Below, piece after piece: positions 8,839 to 18,518 of a stretch of DNA of 64,000 nt (positions are counted from its first letter, which is position 1; each line of letters starts with the position of its first letter). The stretch is from Hyphomicrobiales bacterium. Lineage in GTDB: Bacteria; Pseudomonadota; Alphaproteobacteria; Rhizobiales; Phreatobacteraceae. The position numbers and the translations under genes were made by a program. The notes beneath the pieces are model-generated. The model was not told the origin of the DNA, made no database searches, and saw only the letters and a program-made list of their open reading frames with translations. Where the stretch lies: positions 558,001 through 622,000 of the forward strand of contig JAFKKV010000009.1 in assembly GCA_017304475.1 (NCBI GenBank), given 5' to 3'.

Positions 8839-10602
8839 ATGACTGTGCCGGCGATTCGGCCGGGCTGGTCGGACAAGCGGTTTGGGGGCGGTCGGGTTTT
8901 GGTGGCAAAGACCCTTGCGTGGATGAGTGAGCGGGTCATCGCCGGTCGGCTCGGGGCCGTCGGCTTCTACCGGCGTGCGCGCGGCTGGCCGGTCGGCGCC
9001 GGCATGATGCGGGTGTGGCGCGGCCGCAGCCAGACGCCGCGGGTCCTGCTGGTGCCGCAGGAATTGCGCACGGCCGATCCGGTCCGGGCCGATGAGATCA
9101 TTGCCGGCCTGCACGTCTTTGCCGGCCGTACCGTCCAGGCGGCCGATCCTTTCGCCGCCACGCCGCCGTCGGAGGAATGGCGCGAGGCGCTCGCCGGCTT
9201 CGGCTGGCTCAGGCATCTCAGGGCCGCCGGCACGGCGGAGGCGGGCGCTGCCGCGCGTCAGCTGGTCGAGGCCTGGATGGCGACGCAGGGCCGCGACCAT
9301 TCGGTCGGCTGGCAGCCGCAGATCACCGCCGAGCGGGTGCGGGCCTGGCTTGCCGGTTCCGGCCTGCTGCTCGCCGGCGCCGACGAGATCTTCTATCGGC
9401 GCTTCGCCCGGTCGCTGTGGTGGCAGGTGCGGGTGCTCTACGCCCAGTTCGCCTCGATTCCGCCGGGGGCGGACCGGCTGTCGGTGCTGGTCGCGCTGGT
9501 GACGGCCGGACTTTGCCTGGAAGGCGAGGAGCGCCTGTTGAAATGGGCCTCGCTGCGTCTCGGCGAAGAGCTCGACCGCCAGATCCTGCCGGATGGCGGC
9601 CATGTCAGCCGCGATCCGGGCGTGCTCGTCGGCCTGGTGCTGGATCTCCTGCCGCTGCGCCAATTGTTCCCGGCCCGCAATGTCACGCCGCCCGCTGCCA
9701 TTCTCACCGCGGTCGACCGCATGATGCCGATGATCCGGTTCTTCCGGCTCGGCGACGGCACCATCGCCCGCTTCAACGGCATGGGGCCCACCGGCATCGA
9801 CCTGGTGACCACGGCGCTGGTCTATGACGAGTCGCGCGGCACGGTGCCGGGTTCGGCGCCGCATAGCGGCTTCGAGCGGCTCGAAGCGGGCACGACCGTG
9901 GTGGTCACCGATACCGGGGCGCCGCCGCCGGCGCACTACAGCATGGGCGCCCATGCCGGAACCCTGTCGTTCGAATTGTCGACCGGGCGGCAGCTGATCG
10001 TGATGAATTGCGGCATGTCGAGCGTGCACCGCGCCAGCTGGCGCAAGGAGGCCCGCAAGACCGCGGCCCATTCGACGGTGACGGTGGCCGATCACTCGTC
10101 GGTCCGGTTCGTCCGCCGGGGGCCGGCCGAAGGCGCTGTGCTGTCCGGGCCGCATGTGGTTGCGGTCGAGCGCCACGGCCTGACCGTCAGCGCCAGCCAT
10201 GACGGCTACCAGCCACGGCTCGGCGTCGCGGTCGCGCGCACCATGAGCCTTGCCGAAGACGGCGAAAGGCTCGACGGCGAAGATGTGGTCGAGGGCGCGG
10301 ACCAGCCCTATGCGCTGCGCTTCCACCTGCATCCGAGCGTCCAGCCGGTGCCGACCGAGCAGGGCCGGTCGGTGCTGTTGCTGCTGCCGACGGGGGAAGC
10401 CTGGGTTTTCGCCGCCGATGCCGGCGTGGCGATCGAGGAAAGCATCGCGCTCGCCATGCCGGAGGGACCGCGGCGGACGCTGCAGCTGGTCATCGAGGGC
10501 CGCTCGGGCGCGATGCCGCGGGTGCGCTGGGCGCTGCGCCGGCTGGAGCGGCCGGGCGCGCATGCGGCACCCAGCGAGCCGGAGCCGGAACTGCCCTTGT
10601 GA
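8839..10602 (+). CDS. Heparinase II/III family protein
   Basis: About 587 aa. An N-terminal alpha-helical toroid (roughly residues 60-330) has the W-x-P-x-x-x-A-x-R-V-x-A-W pattern. A C-terminal beta-sandwich domain follows from about 360, with H-S-G-F-E-R-L and the histidine-containing block after A-H-S-T-V. The family cleaves uronate-containing polysaccharides by beta-elimination. In Rhizobiales an orthologue sits just before purH, as here, and its substrate is not established. No signal peptide is evident. GTG 8800 and ATG 8809 are alternative starts; 8839 has GGAGG thirteen bases upstream. Confidence 0.85.
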   Translation: MTVPAIRPGWSDKRFGGGRVLVAKTLAWMSERVIAGRLGAVGFYRRARGWPVGAGMMRVWRGRSQTPRVLLVPQELRTADPVRADEIIAGLHVFAGRTVQAADPFAATPPSEEWREALAGFGWLRHLRAAGTAEAGAAARQLVEAWMATQGRDHSVGWQPQITAERVRAWLAGSGLLLAGADEIFYRRFARSLWWQVRVLYAQFASIPPGADRLSVLVALVTAGLCLEGEERLLKWASLRLGEELDRQILPDGGHVSRDPGVLVGLVLDLLPLRQLFPARNVTPPAAILTAVDRMMPMIRFFRLGDGTIARFNGMGPTGIDLVTTALVYDESRGTVPGSAPHSGFERLEAGTTVVVTDTGAPPPAHYSMGAHAGTLSFELSTGRQLIVMNCGMSSVHRASWRKEARKTAAHSTVTVADHSSVRFVRRGPAEGAVLSGPHVVAVERHGLTVSASHDGYQPRLGVAVARTMSLAEDGERLDGEDVVEGADQPYALRFHLHPSVQPVPTEQGRSVLLLLPTGEAWVFAADAGVAIEESIALAMPEGPRRTLQLVIEGRSGAMPRVRWALRRLERPGAHAAPSEPEPELPL

Positions 10603-10701
10603 CGCCAAGGCGTTGCTTACCGTGATTTTCAACGCAGATGCGGTTCCGGCGCCGCGCCCGTCATGCTAAGGCGCGGCGAAACCTTCCCGGAGACCGCCAC
10701 C

Positions 10702-12306
10702 GTGACCGCTTCCGCCAACGCTCCCGTCGCCCGTGCGCTCATTTCGGTCTCCGACAAGACCGGCATCGTCGATTTCGCCCGCGATCTCGCCGGCCTCGGC
10801 GTCGCGCTGGTCTCCACCGGCGGCACCTACAAGACGCTGAAGGACGCGGGCCTCGCGGTCGTCGAGGTCGCCGACCTCACCGGCTTCCCGGAAATGATGG
10901 ACGGGCGGGTCAAGACGCTGCATCCGAAGGTCCATGGCGGGCTCCTGGCCATTCGCGGCAATGCCGAGCACGAGGCCGCGGCCAAGACCCACGGCATCCT
11001 GCCGATCGATCTCCTGGTGGTGAACCTCTATCCCTTCGAGGCGACGATCGCGCGCGGCGCCGGCTGGGACGACACGATCGAGAATATCGACATCGGCGGC
11101 CCGGCGATGATCCGCGCCGCCTCGAAGAACCATGACGCAGTCACCGTGGTGGTCGATGCCGCCGACTACGCGCCGGTCATCGCGGCCATGAAGGCCAATG
11201 GCGGGGCGACCACGCTCGACCTGCGCCGCAGGCTCGCGGCCAAGGCCTATGCGCGCACCGCCGCCTATGACGCCGCCATCTCCAACTGGCTGTTCAATGA
11301 GCTGAAGGAAACCGCGACGCCTTATCGGGCCTTCGGCGGCACGCTCGCCCAGGCGCTGCGTTATGGCGAGAACCCGCATCAATGGGCCGCCTTCTACAAG
11401 ACGCCGCAGGGCCCCGATGCCCGGCCGGGGGTTGCCACCGCGCGCCAGCTGCAGGGCAAGGAGCTGTCCTACAACAATCTCAACGATACCGACGCGGCCT
11501 ATGAGCTGGTCGGCGAGTTCGATCCGGCCCGGACCGCCGCGGTCGCCATCATCAAACACGCCAATCCTTGCGGCGTCGCCGAGGCGGCGAGCCTGGTCGA
11601 GGCCTATGAGCGGGCGCTCGCCTGCGATCCGGTCTCGGCTTTCGGCGGCATCGTCGCGCTGAACCGGACCTTGGACGCGGAAGCCGCGCGCAAGATCGTC
11701 GAGATCTTCACCGAGGTGATCATCGCCCCCGACGCGACCGACGAGGCCAAGGCCATCGTCGCCGCCAAGAAGAACCTGCGCCTGCTGGTTGCCGGCGGCA
11801 TTCCCGACCCGCGCGCCGCCGGCCTGACGGTCAAGACGGTGGCCGGCGGCCTCCTGGTGCAGTCGCGCGACAATGCCGTGGTCGACGCCATGGAGCTGAA
11901 GGTGGTCACCAAGCGGGCGCCGACGCCGGAGGAACTGACCGACCTGCGCTTCGCCTTCCGGGTCGCCAAGCACGTCAAGTCGAACACCATCGTCTATGTC
12001 AAGAACGGCGCGACGGTGGGTGTCGGCGCGGGCCAGATGAGCCGGGTCGATTCGGCGCGCATCGCCGCCCGCAAGGCCGAGGATGCGGCTCTGGCCGGCG
12101 GCCATGCGGTGCCGCTGACCAAGGGCTCTGTGGTTGCCTCCGACGCCTTCTTCCCCTTCGCCGACGGCCTGCTGGCGGCGGTCGAGGCAGGCGCGACGGC
12201 GGTGATCCAGCCGGGCGGCTCGATGCGCGACCAGGAGGTCATCGACGCGGCCGACCAGGCGGGGCTCGCCATGGTGTTCACCGGCATCAGGCACTTCCGG
12301 CACTGA
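10702..12306 (+). CDS. purH: Bifunctional AICAR formyltransferase / IMP cyclohydrolase
   Basis: Catalyses the last two steps of de novo IMP synthesis in the cytoplasm. The 534-aa product has the MGS-like IMP cyclohydrolase domain at the N-terminus ([10 protein letters not shown] and the [11 protein letters not shown] loop). The AICAR transformylase domain follows, with the catalytic K-H-A-N-P-C-G segment and the S-D-A-F-F-P-F motif near the C-terminus. The length matches E. coli PurH (529). GTG 10702, with GGAG nine bases upstream, is preferred over ATG 10663. Downstream of the heparinase-like gene by about 100 bp. Confidence 0.97.
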   Translation: MTASANAPVARALISVSDKTGIVDFARDLAGLGVALVSTGGTYKTLKDAGLAVVEVADLTGFPEMMDGRVKTLHPKVHGGLLAIRGNAEHEAAAKTHGILPIDLLVVNLYPFEATIARGAGWDDTIENIDIGGPAMIRAASKNHDAVTVVVDAADYAPVIAAMKANGGATTLDLRRRLAAKAYARTAAYDAAISNWLFNELKETATPYRAFGGTLAQALRYGENPHQWAAFYKTPQGPDARPGVATARQLQGKELSYNNLNDTDAAYELVGEFDPARTAAVAIIKHANPCGVAEAASLVEAYERALACDPVSAFGGIVALNRTLDAEAARKIVEIFTEVIIAPDATDEAKAIVAAKKNLRLLVAGGIPDPRAAGLTVKTVAGGLLVQSRDNAVVDAMELKVVTKRAPTPEELTDLRFAFRVAKHVKSNTIVYVKNGATVGVGAGQMSRVDSARIAARKAEDAALAGGHAVPLTKGSVVASDAFFPFADGLLAAVEAGATAVIQPGGSMRDQEVIDAADQAGLAMVFTGIRHFRH

Positions 12307-12373
12307 CGAGGGGCGTATCCAGGCGGCGGCCGGATGTTCTAGATTGGCGCGGCCGCCAACCGGAGACGCTTCC

Positions 12374-12760
12374 ATGCTGCTGACCACCACGCCGAGCCTC
12401 GAAGGCGGGCGTATCATCCGATATCATGGCGTGGTGACCGGCGAGGTCATTCTCGGAGCCAATATCTTCCGGGATTTCTTCGCCTCGATCCGCGACATCG
12501 TCGGCGGTCGCGCCGGCTCATACGAGGCCGTGCTGCGCGACGGCCGCAACACCGCCTTCGGCGAAATGATGCAGGAAGCCCAGCGGCTCGGCGCCAATGC
12601 CATTGTCGGCATCGATGTCGATTACGAGACGCTCGGCAAATCCATGCTGATGGTCAGCGTCAGCGGCACCGCCGTTTCGGTCGAGATGGTGATGCAGGCG
12701 CAGGCCGCGCCGCAGCAGGGCGGTTATCCCTCGTCGGCGCCCTGGGGTGGTCGTAGCTGA
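12374..12760 (+). CDS. YbjQ/UPF0145 family protein
   Basis: A 128-aa soluble protein. The start [11 protein letters not shown], the G-E-V-I-L-G-A-N segment and the core [16 protein letters not shown] are diagnostic of the UPF0145/YbjQ family, whose members form pentamers; the biological role is unknown. The tail is Gln/Gly/Ser rich. The start at 12374 has GGAGA eight bases upstream. It stands alone downstream of purH with a 67-base gap. Confidence 0.9.
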   Translation: MLLTTTPSLEGGRIIRYHGVVTGEVILGANIFRDFFASIRDIVGGRAGSYEAVLRDGRNTAFGEMMQEAQRLGANAIVGIDVDYETLGKSMLMVSVSGTAVSVEMVMQAQAAPQQGGYPSSAPWGGRS

Positions 12761-12778
12761 GACCGCTGCACAGCGGTC
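12761..12778 (+). terminator. Hairpin directly after the ybjQ-like stop codon
   Basis: GACCGCT-GCAC-AGCGGTC, a perfect seven-pair stem with a four-base loop, begins on the base after the stop. No clear U-tract follows, so intrinsic termination would be inefficient; it may only protect the 3' end. Confidence 0.4.
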
Positions 12779-12803
12779 ATGACAGGCTGATTTTAGAGCA
12801 AGC

Positions 12804-12959
12804 AATTCGTGGATGCCCGGGACAAGCCCGGGCAGGACGATGTTTTGACCTCACGGTGTGCTGGGCCACGGCGCGGGTCCTGGGCCCGGTCGATCACGCG
12901 CCCGCCGCTCCAAGAACAATTCTCGTCTTGGCCGGGCTTGTCCCGGCCATCCACGACTG
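12804..12959. repeat. Dispersed inverted-repeat element, copy 2
   Basis: Same orientation as copy 1. The left arm (12804-12840) keeps the GCCCGGG hairpin. The right arm (from 12923) has the GGCCGGG form with the matching CCCGGCC change. The whole 12761-13122 gap holds no gene: apart from the hairpin at 12761 and this element I see nothing in it. Confidence 0.82.
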
Positions 12960-13122
12960 CAGCCCGGCTTTCTCATAGAGACCGGTCCATTCAGGGTTGG
13001 ACTGGTCAGGGAAACAGGTGCGCCATCTCTCCTGTCAAAGAGTCATGGTCGCTGCGCAGCGGTACTGGCGTGCCGGCCGCAAAAGGTCTCGATGACCGCG
13101 CGGCGGGCCGCCTGCAACCGCC

Positions 13123-14520
13123 TCAGGCGGCCGCTGCCTCGGTGCGCACCCGGGTGAGGATCGCGGCCCCGATCAGGAACATCACGAGCAGCACGCCGAG
13201 GCCGGCGCGCTGGTCGTTCAGCGCCAGCGTCACCACGCTGGACAGGAACGGCCCGACAAAGGCCGTGACCTTGCCGGACAGGGCGAACAGCCCGAAGAAC
13301 TGTCCGATCTTGTCGCGCGGCGCGAGCCGGACCAGCAAGGACCGCGAGGCGGCCTGGAGCGGGCCGGCGGCGGCGCCCATGATGCCGCCCAGGATCAGGT
13401 AGATGCGCTCCGGCAAGGTCGCGAACAGGCCGTCGCCGGCAACCGGCTTGGCCGTCTCGAAGATGAAGAAGACGTGGCCCGGCCCGATCAGCAGGATGGC
13501 GAAGGTCGCAAAGGTCAGGAACAGGATCGAGGCGAGGATGACCGGCTTGGAGCCGATCGCGTCGTCGAGCCTGCCGCCGATCAGCGCGCCGAAAGTGCCG
13601 GTAATGGTCAGCAGCATGCCGAACAGGCCGATCTCGATGGTGGTCCAGCCGAACACGCCGGCGGCATAGATGCCGCCGAGGGCAAAAAGCGCGATCAGGC
13701 CGTCCATGTAGATCATGTTGGCGATCAGGAAGGCCATGATGTTGCGGTGCTTGCGCAGCTCGGCGACCGTGCCGGCGAGGCTCTTCAGGCCGGATCGCGC
13801 GGCTTCCGCCATGCCCATCCGGGCGGGAACGTCGGGGGTGAACAGGAACAGCGGAATGACGAAGGCGATGAACCACAAGGCGGTCAGGGGACCGGCGGCG
13901 CGGTCGCCCTCGCGCGCCGCGGCGTCGAGCCCGAACAGGGGCTTCAGGCCGAGAATGGTCTTGCCGGTTTCCGGGCTCGCCACCAGGAAACCGAGCATCA
14001 GGATCAGCGAGGCCATGCCGCCGACATAACCGATGGCCCAGCCGAGGCCGGAGAGCCGGCCCATCCGTTCCGGCGGCACCAAGGTCGGCATCATCGAATT
14101 GTTGAAGACGGTGGCGAATTCCGCGCCGATGGTGGCCAGCACGAAAGCGAACAGCACGATGGCGACGGTCTCCGGCGCGCCCGGCCGGCCGAACCACAAG
14201 AGCGTCGAGCCGACCACCAGCAGCAGGCCGAAAGCGGCGATCCATGGCTTGCGCCGTCCCGAGGCATCGGCGATGGCGCCGAGCAGCGGCGACAGGAAGG
14301 CGATGGCGAGCCCGGCGGCGCTGGTGGCGAAGCCCCACATGGCCTGGCCTTCCACCGGATTGGCCGCGACGGCGCTGGCGAAGAACGGCGCGTAGACGAA
14401 GGTGTTGATCAAGGTGAAATAGGGCTGTGCCGCCCAATCGAACAGCACCCAGCCGGTGATCGCGGAGCGGGAGGCCGGTTCGGCCGGCGGTTCGGAGACG
14501 GCGAGCGAAGGGGTCTGCAT
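13123..14520 (-). CDS. MFS transporter, UMF1 family
   Basis: About 465 aa with 12 predicted membrane helices. The opening F-D-W-A-A-Q-P-Y-F-T-L-I-N-T-F-V-Y segment and the first loop G-A-I-A-D-A-S-G-R-R-K-P-W are typical of UMF1/Atg22-like major facilitators. The substrate is unknown; eukaryotic relatives release amino acids from vacuoles. ATG 14520 is taken as the start; a TTG at 14574 would add 18 residues without support. Stands alone, downstream of the divergent CMD-family gene. Confidence 0.87.
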   Translation of the reverse strand: MQTPSLAVSEPPAEPASRSAITGWVLFDWAAQPYFTLINTFVYAPFFASAVAANPVEGQAMWGFATSAAGLAIAFLSPLLGAIADASGRRKPWIAAFGLLLVVGSTLLWFGRPGAPETVAIVLFAFVLATIGAEFATVFNNSMMPTLVPPERMGRLSGLGWAIGYVGGMASLILMLGFLVASPETGKTILGLKPLFGLDAAAREGDRAAGPLTALWFIAFVIPLFLFTPDVPARMGMAEAARSGLKSLAGTVAELRKHRNIMAFLIANMIYMDGLIALFALGGIYAAGVFGWTTIEIGLFGMLLTITGTFGALIGGRLDDAIGSKPVILASILFLTFATFAILLIGPGHVFFIFETAKPVAGDGLFATLPERIYLILGGIMGAAAGPLQAASRSLLVRLAPRDKIGQFFGLFALSGKVTAFVGPFLSSVVTLALNDQRAGLGVLLVMFLIGAAILTRVRTEAAAA

Positions 14521-14597
14521 GGTCTCGAACTTGGCCGGTTGTGGTGAAACGGGAATCAGCTCAGCTGCGTGCAATCGATTTCATCGCACGGCTGGTG

Positions 14598-15161
14598 TCA
14601 TTCAGGCCAGCGCGCCAGACCCTCGGCGCCGTCCGCCGGGGTGCGGGCGACGTTGAGGACCAATGCCAGCAGCGAATAGATGCCGATCAAGGCGGGGATT
14701 TCGACCGCGCCGCGCTCGCCATGGCGGGCAACGATGCGGGCATAGGTGGTATCCGACCAGCGTCTGGTCGCGATGAGCTCGGCGACTGCGTCATGGACCA
14801 GGGCCTCGTCCGAGGTCATCACGTCGGGCCTGCGGCCTTCGGCGATCGCCTCCAGCAAGGCCTTGGGCACGCCGGCCTTTTCCGCTTCCAGCACATGCAC
14901 CGACCATTCGAACTGCTGGCAATAGGCGCGCGCCACCTGGCAGATGGCCATTTCCTTGAGATCCTCGGGCAGGCAGGAGCCGTGGCGCATGCGCAGGCCG
15001 AGCGCCTCGACATCACGCATGACCGCCGGTGAGCGCAGCAGCGGCGCATAGGGGCCGAACGGCTCGGCGCCGCGCCGCGACCGGAACTGGGCCGCCGCCT
15101 CCGCCTGCGCCGCCGTATAGGCCGCGGGCGGAATCGGAGGCATGCGGTCTGCGGCGGCCAT
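14598..15161 (-). CDS. Carboxymuconolactone decarboxylase (CMD) family protein
   Basis: A 187-aa all-helical protein. The core E-M-A-I-C-Q-V-A-R-A-Y-C-Q-Q-F-E-W-S-V-H followed by A-x-x-A-G-V-P matches the CMD/AhpD-like fold, with the family's conserved Glu and His. The two Cys in this helix are seven apart, not the C-x-x-C of peroxidase-type AhpD, so the redox activity is doubtful. Function not assignable. ATG 15161 is preferred over 15185. No aromatic catabolic gene adjoins it. Confidence 0.82.
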   Translation of the reverse strand: MAAADRMPPIPPAAYTAAQAEAAAQFRSRRGAEPFGPYAPLLRSPAVMRDVEALGLRMRHGSCLPEDLKEMAICQVARAYCQQFEWSVHVLEAEKAGVPKALLEAIAEGRRPDVMTSDEALVHDAVAELIATRRWSDTTYARIVARHGERGAVEIPALIGIYSLLALVLNVARTPADGAEGLARWPE

Positions 15162-15274
15162 GGCTATCTCGCAAATCAGAAGCACGGAATGGTTCTGGTA
15201 TCATGGGGCGGCGCAGTCAATTGCCAAGAGGGGGTGATGCAGGCCTAGACTGCCATCCTCGCCGGAGGCTCTTC

Positions 15275-17026
15275 ATGCGCTACATTCTTGTCGCCTTTGT
15301 CTCGGCCCTGATGTCGTCGGCGGCGCTCGCCCAGCCCGCGCCATCGGCGCCGCCGTCTGCCGTGCCGAGCTGGCCGATCATTTCGGAAACCGCCCGTATC
15401 CACCCGGCGATCGCGCCGACCGGCATGGTCGCGAGCCAGGAGGCACGGGCCACCCGGATCGGCGTCGACGTGCTGGCGCGCGGCGGCAATGCGGTGGACG
15501 CGGCGGTGGCGGTCGGTTTCGCGCTGGCCGTCACCTTGCCGCGGGCCGGCAATCTGGGCGGCGGCGGCTTCATGCTGGTGCATCTGGCCGAACGCAACGA
15601 GACGATCGCCATCGATTATCGCGAAACGGCGCCGCAGGCCGCGACGCCGACCATGTTCCTCGGGCCCAATGGCGAGCCGGATCCGCGCCTGTCGCGCGAT
15701 TCCGGGCTCGCCGCCGGCGTGCCGGGTACGGTCGCGGGGCTTGCCGAGGCGCATCGCCGTTACGGTTCCGGGCGCCTGACCCTGGCCGAGCTGATCCAGC
15801 CGGCGGTCCGGCTCGCCCGCGACGGCATCACCGTCGACGAGGATCTCGCCGATTCGCTGCCGCAGGCCGCGCGCCGGCTCGCCCGCTACCCGGCTTCCAT
15901 GCGGATCTTCCTGAAACCCGACGGGACGGCGCCCCGGCGCGGCGAGACCCTGGTGCAGGCCGATCTCGCCCGTTCGCTCGAGGCGATCGCGCAGCGCGGT
16001 CCGGCCGGCTTCTACGAGGGCACGATTGCCGAGCGGATCGTCTCGGCGCTGGGCGCCCATGGCGGCATCATGACGACCGCGGACATCAAGGCCTATCGTC
16101 CGGTCATTCGCGACGTCGTGCGCGGGCGCTATCGCGGCTATACGCTCGCCTCCATGCCGCCGCCCTCGTCGGGCGGGGTCCACCTGATCCAGCTGCTCAA
16201 TCTGCTCGAGCCGTTCGATCTCGCCGCCATGGGCCATAACAGCGCCGAGGCGATCCATGTGATGGCCGAAGCGATGAAGCTCGCTTATGCCGACCGCGCG
16301 CAATATCTCGGCGACCCCGACAGCGTCAGCGTGCCGGTGCGCGGCCTGACCTCCAGGGCTTATGCGGATCGCCTGCGCCCGCTGATCGACCGCGACCGGG
16401 CGCGTCCGGCCGCCGACATCCGGCCGGGCGATCCGGCGCCCTATGAAGGCGAGCAGACCACGCATTTCTCGGTGGTCGACCGGTCGGGCAATGCGGTCGC
16501 CAATACCTATACGCTGAACTTCTCCTATGGCCTCGGGCTGGTGGCCGAGGGCACCGGCATCCTCCTGAACAACGAGATGGACGATTTTGCCGCCAAGGCC
16601 GGCGCGGCCAATGCCTATGGCCTGGTCCAAGGCACGGCGAACCTGCCGGGGCCGGGCAAGCGGCCGCTGTCCTCGATGACGCCGACCATCCTGTTTCGCG
16701 ACGGCAAGGTGGCGATGGTCACGGGGTCGCCGGGCGGCAGCCGGATCATCACCATCACCTTGCAGACCATCCTCAACGTGGTCGAACACCGCATGAACAT
16801 CGCCGAGGCGGTGGCGGCGCCGCGGATCCACCACCAGTGGCAACCCGACGCGATCGATGTCGAACAGGGTGTATCCGTCGATACGCTGCGGCTGCTGGCG
16901 GCACGCGGCCACCGGATCGCGCCGCGCCCGGCCTTCGGCAATGTCAATGCCATCCTGGCGACCGAGCAGGGCTGGACGGGGGCTGCCGACACGCGCCAGC
17001 GCGGCACGCTCGCCGCCGGGAATTAG
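15275..17026 (+). CDS. ggt: Gamma-glutamyltransferase
   Basis: A periplasmic Ntn-hydrolase that cleaves gamma-glutamyl bonds of glutathione and related compounds. The 583-aa precursor has a signal peptide ending A-A-L-A-Q. The large-subunit sequence contains G-G-N-A-V-D-A-A-V-A and G-G-G-G-F-M. The autoprocessing site is T-T-H-F-S-V-V-D, in which the second Thr should become the nucleophile of the small subunit. P-G-S-P-G-G-S-R-I-I follows as in other members. ATG 15275 is supported by GGAGG eight bases upstream. Convergent with the Liv operon, 24 bp apart. Confidence 0.95.
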   Translation: MRYILVAFVSALMSSAALAQPAPSAPPSAVPSWPIISETARIHPAIAPTGMVASQEARATRIGVDVLARGGNAVDAAVAVGFALAVTLPRAGNLGGGGFMLVHLAERNETIAIDYRETAPQAATPTMFLGPNGEPDPRLSRDSGLAAGVPGTVAGLAEAHRRYGSGRLTLAELIQPAVRLARDGITVDEDLADSLPQAARRLARYPASMRIFLKPDGTAPRRGETLVQADLARSLEAIAQRGPAGFYEGTIAERIVSALGAHGGIMTTADIKAYRPVIRDVVRGRYRGYTLASMPPPSSGGVHLIQLLNLLEPFDLAAMGHNSAEAIHVMAEAMKLAYADRAQYLGDPDSVSVPVRGLTSRAYADRLRPLIDRDRARPAADIRPGDPAPYEGEQTTHFSVVDRSGNAVANTYTLNFSYGLGLVAEGTGILLNNEMDDFAAKAGAANAYGLVQGTANLPGPGKRPLSSMTPTILFRDGKVAMVTGSPGGSRIITITLQTILNVVEHRMNIAEAVAAPRIHHQWQPDAIDVEQGVSVDTLRLLAARGHRIAPRPAFGNVNAILATEQGWTGAADTRQRGTLAAGN

Positions 17027-17050
17027 CGGCGGCGGTCCGCCGGAAAACCG

Positions 17051-17755
17051 TCAAATCGCCAGGAACTGGTCACGCATGGCCGTATCGGACAGCAGCGCGT
17101 CCGACGATCCGGTCCAGGGAATCTCGCCCTTCTCGACGACGAAATGCCGGTCGGCAAGCGCGGCGACCGCCTCGATATCCTTGTCGATGACGATCATCGC
17201 GAGGCCCGTCGCCTTCAGCTCGCCGAGCCTTGCCCAGATCAGCTCGCGAATGACCGGCGCCAGGCCTTCGGTGGCCTCGTCGAGAATGAGCAGGACCGGA
17301 TTGGTCATCAGCGCCCGGCCGATGGCGAGCATCTGCTGCTCGCCGCCGGAGAGCTGATGGCCGCCATTGCCGAGCCGCTCGCCGAGGCGCGGAAAGAAGG
17401 CCAGCACGCGCTCGAGCGTCCAGGGGTCGCGGCTGGCGCGCCGGTCGGCGCCCGCCATGACCAGGTTTTCCCGGACGGTCAGATTGGGGAAGATGCGCCG
17501 TCCCTCGGGCACCAGCCCCAGGCCGAGGCGTGCCAGGCGGTGCGAGGGCAGGCCGTCGATGCGTTCGCCGTTGAAGCGCAGGGTTCCACCTTTCGGCCTG
17601 AGCATGCCGGTGATCGACTTCACCGTCGTCGACTTGCCCATGCCGTTGCGGCCGATCAGCGACACCACCTCGCCCGGCCCGACATCGAGCGACAGCCCGA
17701 ACAGCACCTGGCTTGGACCATAGGCGGCGGCGAGGTCGCGGACTTCGAGCAGCAT
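17051..17755 (-). CDS. livF: Branched-chain-type ABC transporter ATPase (LivF-like)
   Basis: A 234-aa ATPase. Walker A is G-R-N-G-M-G-K-S-T, the signature L-S-G-G-E-Q-Q-M-L-A-I-G, Walker B L-L-I-L-D-E-A-T-E-G-L-A-P. The switch region reads V-I-D-K-D in place of the V-E-Q-N usual in amino-acid LivF, a change I associate with transporters for aromatic acids (recollection, not tested). Last gene of the leftward operon GDO, FAH, livK, H, M, G, F. Its position behind ring-cleavage genes suggests uptake of the aromatic substrate rather than of branched-chain amino acids. Confidence 0.92.
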   Translation of the reverse strand: MLLEVRDLAAAYGPSQVLFGLSLDVGPGEVVSLIGRNGMGKSTTVKSITGMLRPKGGTLRFNGERIDGLPSHRLARLGLGLVPEGRRIFPNLTVRENLVMAGADRRASRDPWTLERVLAFFPRLGERLGNGGHQLSGGEQQMLAIGRALMTNPVLLILDEATEGLAPVIRELIWARLGELKATGLAMIVIDKDIEAVAALADRHFVVEKGEIPWTGSSDALLSDTAMRDQFLAI

Positions 17756-17765
17756 CAGCGCCTCC

Positions 17766-18518
17766 TCATTGCTTGTGGCCGAGATAGGCGGCGCGTACGG
17801 CCGGATCGGCGCGCACCGCCTCGGGCGTGCCGACCGCGATGACCGTGCCGGCGACCAGCACGGCGATGCGGTCGGCCAGCGCGAAGACCGCATCCATGTC
17901 GTGCTCGACCAGCACGATGCCATAGGTCTTCTTCAGGGCGCGGAGCAGGGCGGTCATCGCGGCGGCATCCTGCCGGCCGATGCCGGCCATGGGCTCGTCG
18001 AGCAGCAGCAGCGCCGGTTTCATGGCGAGCGCGATGGCAAGTTCCAGCTGCCGTCTTTCGCCATGCGACAGGGCATCGGCGCGGATTGCCTTGCGGGCGC
18101 CGAGCCCGGCCTCGTCGAGCGCCGCGCCGGCGGGACCGTCGAGCGAGGGGTCGCCGGCGGCGGAACGCCAGAAGCGGAACGAATGGCCGGACCGCGCCTG
18201 CACCGCGAGCCGGACATTCTCCAGCGCGGTGAAGTCGGGCAGCACCGCGGTGATCTGGAACGAGCGGGCGAGCCCCAGCAGGGCGCGCCGGTGCGGCGGG
18301 GCATGGGTGATGTCGCGGCCGCGGAACAGGATGGTGCCGGCGGACGGGCTGAGCTCGCCTTGCAGCTGCGCGATCAAGGTGGTCTTGCCGGCACCGTTCG
18401 GCCCGATCAGCGCCAGGGTTTCGCCCGGGCGCACGGCGAGACTGACGTCATTGGTCGCGACCAGGCCGCCGAAGGTCTTTCGCAAATGGCGGATCTCGAG
18501 CAGGGGCTGGCCGGTCAT
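17766..18518 (-). CDS. livG: Branched-chain-type ABC transporter ATPase (LivG-like)
   Basis: A 250-aa ATPase with Walker A G-P-N-G-A-G-K-T-T, the signature variant L-S-H-G-E-R-R-Q-L-E, and Walker B L-L-L-L-D-E-P-M-A-G-I. The R-S-F-Q-I-T Q-loop and the helical insert are typical of LivG. Its start codon overlaps the livM stop (18515-18518, ATGA) and it ends ten bases before livF, so the three are translationally coupled. It pairs with LivF to energise the LivHM permease. Confidence 0.93.
   Translation of the reverse strand: MTGQPLLEIRHLRKTFGGLVATNDVSLAVRPGETLALIGPNGAGKTTLIAQLQGELSPSAGTILFRGRDITHAPPHRRALLGLARSFQITAVLPDFTALENVRLAVQARSGHSFRFWRSAAGDPSLDGPAGAALDEAGLGARKAIRADALSHGERRQLELAIALAMKPALLLLDEPMAGIGRQDAAAMTALLRALKKTYGIVLVEHDMDAVFALADRIAVLVAGTVIAVGTPEAVRADPAVRAAYLGHKQ

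Noticed and set aside
8761..10632. Minus-strand open frame of 623 codons opposite the heparinase-like gene
   Set aside because: Its product is Arg/Gly/His rich with no family features, and it exactly mirrors a gene with clear domains. High GC keeps opposite frames open.
10666..12417. Minus-strand open frame of 583 codons opposite purH
   Set aside because: Low-complexity product with no ribosome site; purH is certain.
15029..15274. N-terminal extension of gamma-glutamyltransferase
   Set aside because: Overlaps the divergent CMD gene and lacks signal-peptide character; ATG 15275 has GGAGG and a clean signal peptide.
17027..17050. Bidirectional terminator between ggt and livF
   Set aside because: CGGCGG-T-CCGCCG can pair but neither side has a U-tract.
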